Below are positions 1 to 9,400 of a DNA stretch of 10,838 nucleotides, in pieces. Every line of letters begins with the position of its first letter. Positions within the stretch are counted from its first letter, which is position 1. Made by a program: the position numbers and the translations under genes. Below the pieces are notes generated by a model that was not told the DNA's origin, ran no database searches, and saw only the letters and a list, made by a program, of their open reading frames with translations. The stretch is taken from NCBI RefSeq assembly GCF_001949145.1, contig NW_019091775.1, forward strand, positions 43,384-54,221, given 5' to 3'. The stretch comes from Acanthaster planci. Taxonomy: Eukaryota > Echinodermata > Asteroidea > Valvatida > Acanthasteridae.

Positions 1-303
1 CTGTAAGCAATTCCTTGGGCCCTTCCCATCCTGTACGCAAGGTGTACGTAATGCCCCTGCCTATATACCCCTCCCAAGTCATAATTATTAAGTACCTCAT
101 AGATGACCCCGCAGCCCAACTATCTGAAAACAAAACAACAGAAGACCTAAGGCCTCCAATTTCCATACAAACCTCTTTAAAATTCCCAAGCTTGAGGTAA
201 CAGCTTAAGCTACAAAGAGTTATGAAATCGTGAGACTTGACGAATAGAATTTGATCCTTACAAACAATACATGTTTCCACCCATCTTGCTTTCTTGCAAG
301 CAG
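1..303 (+). other. Intron of gene A upstream of hinge exon
   Basis: AT-rich sequence with no conserved coding signal. It ends in the acceptor ttcttgcaagcag. By homology with gene B, the previous exon should encode the helix-C segment ending LLGCCIEK; it is not in the window, so this is intron. A gtaagc at 3-8 resembles a donor but cannot be tied to an exon. Confidence 0.7.
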
Positions 304-2650
<2,347 letters not shown>

Positions 2651-2696
2651 AACTCGACAGTCATTATCTGTGCAAAAATCGGTCTTTCACAGGTTA

Positions 2697-2702
2697 AATA
2701 AA
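2697..2702 (+). terminator. Polyadenylation signal of gene A
   Basis: A canonical AATAAA lies 47 bases after the gene A stop codon. A T/GT-rich stretch (gtctgtcgctttt) follows within about 20 bases and could be the downstream element. The 3' UTR would then be about 70 bases, short but plausible for a compact invertebrate gene. Confidence 0.75.
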
Positions 2703-2837
2703 GCATTGTCTGTCGCTTTTAACATCCTTGTTGAGATGATTACTTTGCCTAGCTTGCTTACTCGTGTGTCAGGGGCGTTTCAAAGATGTTTTCTAGAGTG
2801 GTTTTTGAAATATATTCACGCAGACAGGGGTATTGTG

Positions 2838-2965
2838 CCGTTGTTGAGGCCATAATCGCTTTCTTCGTCCTGAACTCTTAGAACACGGAAAATGAGAACC
2901 CTACAGGGTTTATGCTTTTAGGGGTACTTGCAGCCTTTAGACGGACGCCGCTAAAAATGCAATGA
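2838..2965 (+). repeat. Dispersed repeat, copy 1 (downstream of gene A)
   Basis: Aligns by eye, same orientation, with 8518-8637. The shared core is ACAGGGTTTAT (2903-2913), followed by CTTT..GGGGT..CTT.CA.CCTTT and CTAAAAA..GCAATGA; I estimate about 70% identity over the last 65 bases and weaker similarity before. A direct duplication of TGCAATGAA (2958-2975) sits at its end. The family is unrecognised; it could be an old MITE or retroelement fragment. Confidence 0.6.
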
Positions 2966-3350
2966 ATGCAATGAAAAGGGTTGGGGATTGACTCTTCGTC
3001 TGCACCTCTATGTTTAACTTCTGTTTGAACACTTATCACTGTATAATGTGACGATCAATTCTCCTTAGATAATTATGTTTCACACACTATAGCCAGGAAG
3101 AAGTATCAGATTAAAGAACCCGTTTAAAGGAATCCACGCACTAAGGACAAAACAGATTTTGCACTTTTAAAACATATTTTTTACCATCCGCAGTTTTATT
3201 CTTCACGGTAAGCCGTTGATGTACTGGTAGTTAATTAGGCTAATTTACTGCTCCATTAGCTGACGCAAAATGCAACATCTCTCAGGCATTAATTCAGTTG
3301 TTTTATCGTATATTCCATTAATGTGTCTGAACGCGTACTTGACCAAGCAT

Positions 3351-3368
3351 CAAAACCTATAGGTTTTG
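3351..3368. repeat. 18-bp perfect palindrome
   Basis: CAAAACCTATAGGTTTTG is identical to its reverse complement, with no spacer. It lies between the two receptor genes. It could be a dimeric transcription-factor site or chance; the sequence does not decide. Confidence 0.7.
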
Positions 3369-5057
3369 GAAAAACCGGATGTGTTTAGTCCACTGTAGTC
3401 AGCTTTCATGAGTAATACGTGTCTTTGAAGATCAGAAAGTAGAGACCTCACAAAAATTGTTTGTAAATTGCACTACACTGTTATTTGTGTTGTTTTAATT
3501 AAAAAGTTTCAGAGCTACGTAAAAGAGAGGCCCACTTTTCTCCTCATATAGACAACGCGTTTGTACTGATTGCCCCATCCAGTAATAAGATTCTTACAGA
3601 CACACATTTACAAGGAAGACTTTCAATTTATTTGGGTAGAATCGGACACAAACAATGCCTCGCAAGCGTAGCCATATGAAGAGAGATTTTTCGGGTCTGT
3701 GAATGGGCTTTGCCTAAACCGCCTCTTTGTGCAAGTTTTTTTTTTTATAGGTCGCTTTTGGACAATCGTTTAGGGGGGGTTCCGCCCAAAGAACTTGGCC
3801 CTCCAATGCTTGAAGTAGCTTCGGTTTTGTCCAAATGCACTCCATATTAGGATAAAACTAAAGTTTCAATTCAATCTGATCTACTATTGTCTCGATTTTG
3901 TCATTTGAAGTTAAGGGCAATGTGCGCTGGCCTGCTTGCATTGAGCACGACAGTGGGGAAATTACATGCTTTTTGCTAACGTGTCGAAACAATGGGCGCT
4001 GTGCGAGAATGGTGTGTTTATTTATTTTTTTTTACAGAAGTTTTGTTAAATTGACCTCTAAGAATAATTTTTTAAACACTCTTAAAGGCTCAGCTTGTAG
4101 AATTCGGGGACTGGTTCTTTTGTTACTCTTTTAGGGTTAGCTGTACGGGTGAAAGATTGATCTAATGACTTCTGCTTTTATCTTCTCAAAACGCTGTCAG
4201 CATTTTCAAGAATCCTAGCCCAAAGAAACTTAGTATTACTGTTTTTCAAAGCTAGCCATAAAGAAGAAACTATAAAGAAAAAAACCTTCCTTCCAAGCTT
4301 GATACGCCACTGTGATTGATCAATCTCCTCTTTAATAACGTCGCGATGCAAGGGCCAGGTACGTAAAATCTCATGACCAGGAGAAAAGAGAGAATAAGTT
4401 ACGACGGAGGGGATTACACAATCGGCAACAATGCCGTTCTTTTAATTTTGAACTGTAAGCTGAAGGAACGTAATGTGCTCATTATCCATTCGTTCATGTG
4501 AATGTATGATTATCAGTCATGGGACAACTGGTCCGATTGGCAAATCGGCCATGCTGAACTGAAAGCGAAGCTGACTTTTCTAATTTTGGGAATCTGAGAA
4601 TAAAAATCAAAACAATACGTAAGGGTTCACTATAAATTAGTGTCATTTATTCTGATTAATAATATAACACCCTTGTTTTAATTACATCAAAATGATTTAA
4701 GCCTAACTTACAAAACATAAATTGAAGCATGGAACTCAAAATAGTTTGGCACCAACCTAGGAATAGAAAAGACACTGGAAACATAAGCTTTTGGTTCCCT
4801 GTGAATAAGGTTTATCTCTCGCGTTATGTCTTAGTATCGCACAATACATTGTGACAATAAGATCCATTTTGTGAAATTTATGCAATGGACCTCAGATCAC
4901 CAAGTTTTCACTTGGGTTTTGCATGGCTGACAAAAAAATACGGGCATAACAATATCCACTCTATTTGTGATTAATGTTCCCTACATTTCATTCTTGCGGT
5001 ATATTTGGAGTTCTACAACCCTGTTATGCTTTCAGTGCCAGTTACAATATACGAACA

Positions 5058-5089
5058 CTATTAACCTTTTACATTATTAACCTTTTGCA
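5058..5089. repeat. Two tandem 16-bp units
   Basis: Units 5058-5073 and 5074-5089 share ATTAACCTTTT and match at 14 of 16 positions. This is a minor local duplication with no known role. Confidence 0.7.
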
Positions 5090-6147
5090 CTCATAAAGCT
5101 CGGCTTTCGAAAACTGCATATGGGTCATGACGCATGCGAAAATTGCCTTTATGCCCGTGGTGCACTGTGTACATCATCGTTAGAACATACTCTTGGCATC
5201 TCCTTTCACACCATAACAACGCAGGAAGCATTAATTGCACAGGGACAAGGTTCACTGGAACTCTATTGAACAAAAAATATCTGCTTTTTACTTCCTTGTT
5301 GAACGGATTTTATGCTTTTGTGCATTGAAGTCGGGATTGCACTTTGCAGTAGAATTAAAATGGTGGCTAGGGCAGATGTTCAGTGCACTCAAATAGACAG
5401 CCGTGTACTAAATAGCGAAGAAGGAAGTGTGCCGTCGACATGGGTCGCGTTGAAACGCAATGGCATAGCATGTGGTTTTCCTTCGTGTTTTCCGGTAGGT
5501 TTCACACTAACAATTTAAAGTTATTTCCATTTTTGCAACCAAATTTTAAAAGAGTATAACTGTACAATCGAATATACAAAATTTCCACCTCGACAAAGCA
5601 CTTCCAACGCATAGAACAAGAATTACCCTCCAGTTCAGCAAGTTTATATTTATTGTCCAAACTGAAAGGCTGACACCTCTTCTTTTAAAAACGAAATAGT
5701 AACACAGACTGAAAACTGTCGTTTGGTGCTTGTTACAAGTCCACGTTAGGCGGTTTCGGACGGTTTTATTGCAAGAATTAAACGTGGGATTTTGAAAAGG
5801 AATTTCAATTCGAGTGATTTTTACTTTAGTTTGCAAGATTTTTTTCCGCTGTATTGTGAAAGGCTACTGAACAAGTACAGCTTGGGCAACTGAAACCGAA
5901 ATTCAACTGAAATTGACCTTAAGCTTTTGGGACAGCTTTGCTCGCTTTAATTTCCCTAAACATATTCAGCGTGCATGCAGTTACTTTGTATAGACCTAAC
6001 TAGCCTCTATTTAAACTGTTTTGCGTTGGCGGCATCTTGTACATCTAGATGTGCTTCTGCAATTGTTGGAGCACATTTCATGTCAATTTGAAGTGCATTT
6101 TCGAGAAGAAGATTGTGTTTCTGTAGATTATTGTGTGTGTCTTTCAG

Positions 6148-6456
6148 TTGTGGTAGGTGTTACTGTGCCAAGTGACGTCACAGTTCAGCAGGAAGGTACT
6201 GCAACTCTCATCTGTCGGCTTGAATCTCCTATTAACGGCTTGGCTCTGTGGCTCGAGGGTGCAACTGCATTTGCTGATAAAGACCAAGTACTTCCTGATG
6301 CACCAGCCAAATATTCAAACTTTGAGATTGTCAATGATGATACTGCAATTGGTCAGATGGACCTCCGCATAAACAATGCACAGTATGAAGACAGGGGAAC
6401 ATACACCTGCCAGTTTGGTGGAACTCCTGACGGTTCAGCAACACTGGAGATACAAG
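6148..6456 (+). CDS. Gene B exon: Ig domain 1
   Basis: The acceptor is gtctttcag before 6148 and the donor is CAAG/gtcagt after 6456. It has phase 1 at both ends (102 codons), the classic shuffled Ig exon. It encodes VTVPSDVTVQQEGTATLIC, then ALWLEG, then YEDRGTYTCQFGG. The Cys...Trp...(D-x-G-x-Y-x-C) core marks an I-set or V-like Ig domain. The split entry codon requires an upstream coding exon, so this is not the first exon. Confidence 0.93.
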
Positions 6457-9400
6457 GTCAGTATTTGATATGGGTAGACCTACATGCAGATATTGATGTT
6501 GCTTGTCAAAATGAAAGCATACTTGAAATCAGGCACAACATTGACGGTGCAGCCTTTTGTAAGAAGAAAGATTCTCAGGAGGATGAAATTAAAGAGGACA
6601 CTCGTTTTTAGAAAAAAACCATTAACCCTGTACCTAACGAATAACCTGGATACGCATTGGGCATTGAACAAGTAATACGGCCCTGTGTTCAGGCAGCTCT
6701 ATTTTTTGTACAAAACACTCGGTACCTATAGTCTGGATCTATAATCTGACAAGATGTGGAGTGTTGTGTTGCCGTACGCAAAGCAAGTCATCAAGCAGAT
6801 AACTGCCTTGGTCATGGCAGACTTTTGGAGGTTTTTGCCAAAAGCATGGACCGAACAATGCCTTTCATGTGCATGAAATTATAAATACCTATCGTGCCTA
6901 TACTTTCAGAGCTGGTCTTGAATTCTCCTTTGTGGATATAAGTCTTCAATTGATAACTATTAATTGATCGGAGTTTCTGTCTTTCAGTTCCCGCCACTAG
7001 TCTGACCATAGCAGTAAACGGAACCACACAATCTCCTGATGCCGCAGTGATAGTGACAGCAGGCACACAAGTCACCCTCGTCTGTACATCACTTGGAGCC
7101 AAACCTAAGGTGACCCTAGACTGGTTCAAAGGCAGCGAACCTCTCGGTCCAGACACTGAAACGATACCATCAGGTGGCGAGGCAACAGACACACAGAGTA
7201 CAATCGACTCATTCATTCCAACGAGAGCTGATGATCAGAGGCGGATAGAATGTCGGACAGTTGGACACATCAGTTCACAGTCCCAATATGTATTGTTAAA
7301 TGTGTACTGTAAGTGACTTTGTTCATCTCTTTTCAAGAGGAATTTTCCGTCGGGGAGATGTTAATCTTTAAGCGGGTTTTGCCCTTAAACCGACCAACAT
7401 TTATTAACACTGTATACTCAGTCTGTGCTAGTAAGCAGGAGGTCCTGGGTTCGAGCCCCTCCCGAGTAGGCGTGAAGCTTGTGGTTTGTTTTACAAGCTC
7501 TGAGTATACAGTTTTAATTGATATAATTTATGTTGGATTAAGGGCAAAACCTGAGATTAAAATTCATTCATCCCCTTTTGTTGGATTCATCTACACAGAT
7601 TTCCGTCATATATACAACCTTCGTTTGAATCTTCTCTTGTCAAGCATTCATTGAATATGCATGTAGGTATCCGTCCAAAATGTGTCACGAAAACATTTCT
7701 ACTTGTTTTGCAACACCATTCATCTAAACTCTTGCACCTTTCTATGCGCCATCAGGTGATCATTTCCTCACGTAGAAATCGGAATACAAGCTCGTCTGTT
7801 TTCCTAGCAGATGCACCGGTTGTCACAGTGGACTACAGTGGCAGTGAGCTAACTTGCTCATCAGATGCCAACCCAGTGGCGACGTCTCATAAAATCATTC
7901 TGAACAGCACGAGGGTTCTAAAGGCATTTACAAACAGCCCGGGAACCGAGACGTTCATTGCGGAAGACGGCTGTGCTGTCATCAGCTGCAACGCCACAAA
8001 CTCAGTTGGGACTGGAACAGCCACAGTTTTTGAAGAAATATGTCCAGGTAGTGACAACTGTTTGTATCTACACAGATCAACCCAAATCAATATGGGTATT
8101 GTCTCATTTCACGAATATAAAGTTACACGAGGATCTCACTATTTCAAAACAATGGTTCTGGCTATGCTTTACGCTGATCTTTGTATGACCTGCACCTATT
8201 AAACAGCATACTTGGTACCGGAACCAGCGACAACAGATCACACAGAACCACAACCAGCGACGACGGCTGCTGGACAGACTACAGATTCCCAACTGATTCC
8301 AGGTAATTTATCCCCAAGAGTCAGTTAGCTTTCTAATGACTCACAAAGTTAGTGATTGATCTTAGGGATAGCTTGCTTAGCTGCCTGTTTTGTCATTGTT
8401 TTAGGTAGTCTTTCTCTGATTCTCTCTCTTCCTCTTGGAATTCCTTTGGAAATTTTTTTTAGGGGGGCTAGAGGGTTAGAAATTTATGGGGGGGGGCAAC
8501 CTCATATAGATGTAGCCATTGTTGAATCCATGCTATCACATTTTTCTGTCCCCAACGCAAAACAGTGACCTATACAGGGTTTATTCTTTCTATGGGGTCT
8601 TTCAACCTTTGAGCTGGGCCCCTAAAAAGCGCAATGAGCAAGTTGTCTTTTACCCTTACCTGGAGATCCCCTCCTAATGGATAGGCAAGAAAATGACAAT
8701 GGCCTTTCCCCTAGCTCGTGATAAGTACGCACTGGCTGTGAAACCCTACCTCTTTGCATGCGTTTTATAGACGCCCGTAAAAAGGAAGGGACTGGATGAC
8801 CCCAATAAAAATATCTCACAAAATAGATAGCAGCATTAAATACTACTGGCATCTCTCCATCTTCAGACGTAGGTGCCATAGTTGGGGTGGTAGTGGCAGT
8901 TATTATCCTTGTTGGAGTTGCTGCTGTTGTGGCTGCATTACTATGGAGACGTTGTCATAGACAGGAGCGGAGGCATCCACAGCAAGAAAAGGGACAAGAT
9001 GGCAGGTAAGGCTCCAGGAAAGGAACACACCGCATGCATGTTGAACGTGGCGTAGGATACACATTGTAATACCGAAAAGGGACTGACGAGAAAAACTTAA
9101 TGGCTGGATTTCATTCGTCTAAACTGGATGATTAGAATTACGTTACTAAGCCTGGTCACCTAAATGCCTTAGTACGTGTCATATTTGCAAAAACTTGCAT
9201 TCTGTCCATACATGATGATTAGCAATTCAGGAGGTTTATCCATAGAGCTATCAAAGTGTTTCAGGTGATGTAAAGATATTGTCAGTGGCGTATCCATTTT
9301 TTTGGGGGGGGGGGGGAATTCCAAAGCAACTGCACTCTCGGGCTCATTGAACATGATGGTGGGGAAGAAAACAATATAGCTTGTTTATTTGATAAACAAA

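Larger units (their letters stand above)
2703..6147 (+). other. Intergenic region and 5' part of gene B, no confident exon
   Basis: This covers 3.4 kb between the gene A poly(A) signal and the first recognisable Ig exon of gene B. I read it for an ATG followed by a hydrophobic stretch and a phase-1 donor, which a signal-peptide exon would need, and found none I trust. The frame at 5312-5493 ends at a good donor (CCG/gtaggt) but in phase 0, which does not fit the downstream exon. The stretch contains a diverged repeat (2838-2965), a palindrome (3351-3368), hairpins near 4527-4551 and 4881-4925, and a 16-bp tandem duplication (5058-5089). Confidence 0.6.
7309..7810 (+). other. Gene B intron Ig2-Ig3, holds foldback element
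   Basis: Bounded by gtaagt and tagcag. About 40% of it is the foldback at 7361-7560. Long plus-strand open frames here (7313-7654 and the part of 7651-8202 before 7811) are intronic; they show no Ig signature. Confidence 0.8.

Noticed and set aside
4021-4037. Strong polypyrimidine tract plus acag, a possible acceptor
   Set aside because: No plausible exon follows: the frames show no domain and no phase-compatible donor before stops.
3898-4134. Plus-strand frame with Cys-rich CRNNGRC, suggesting an EGF-like piece
   Set aside because: Too few cysteines in EGF spacing, no matching splice donor, and it starts at a non-ATG codon in AT-rich spacer.
4354-4364. ATG CAA GGG CCA G/gtacgt, a phase-1 mini exon that would suit gene B
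   Set aside because: Only four codons and no signal-peptide character; such a match is easily chance.
5312-5518. Open frame with an in-frame ATG and a good donor (CCG/gtaggt), considered as the gene B first exon
   Set aside because: The N-terminus is only weakly hydrophobic and the donor leaves phase 0, while the next known exon needs phase 1. No domain signature.
5546-5836. Minus-strand open frame of 96 codons
   Set aside because: No recognisable domain, low-complexity composition, in the spacer; no supporting splice or promoter signal.
6008-6015. TATTTAAA as a TATA box for gene B
   Set aside because: The next exon enters in phase 1 without a start codon, so a promoter here would not yield the protein.
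6457-6611. Read-through extension of the Ig1 exon
   Set aside because: The sequence past gtcagt loses Ig character, and splicing at 6456 joins the next Ig domain in frame.
6812-7216. Minus-strand open frame of 134 codons
   Set aside because: Largely the antisense shadow of the Ig2 exon.
7313-7654. Plus-strand frame of 113 codons after Ig2
   Set aside because: It begins right after the gtaagt donor, covers the foldback, and has no Ig features; it is intron.
8462-8496. G-runs as a quadruplex in the stalk-TM intron
   Set aside because: Loops are long and uneven; weak evidence compared with the tracts in the MITE.
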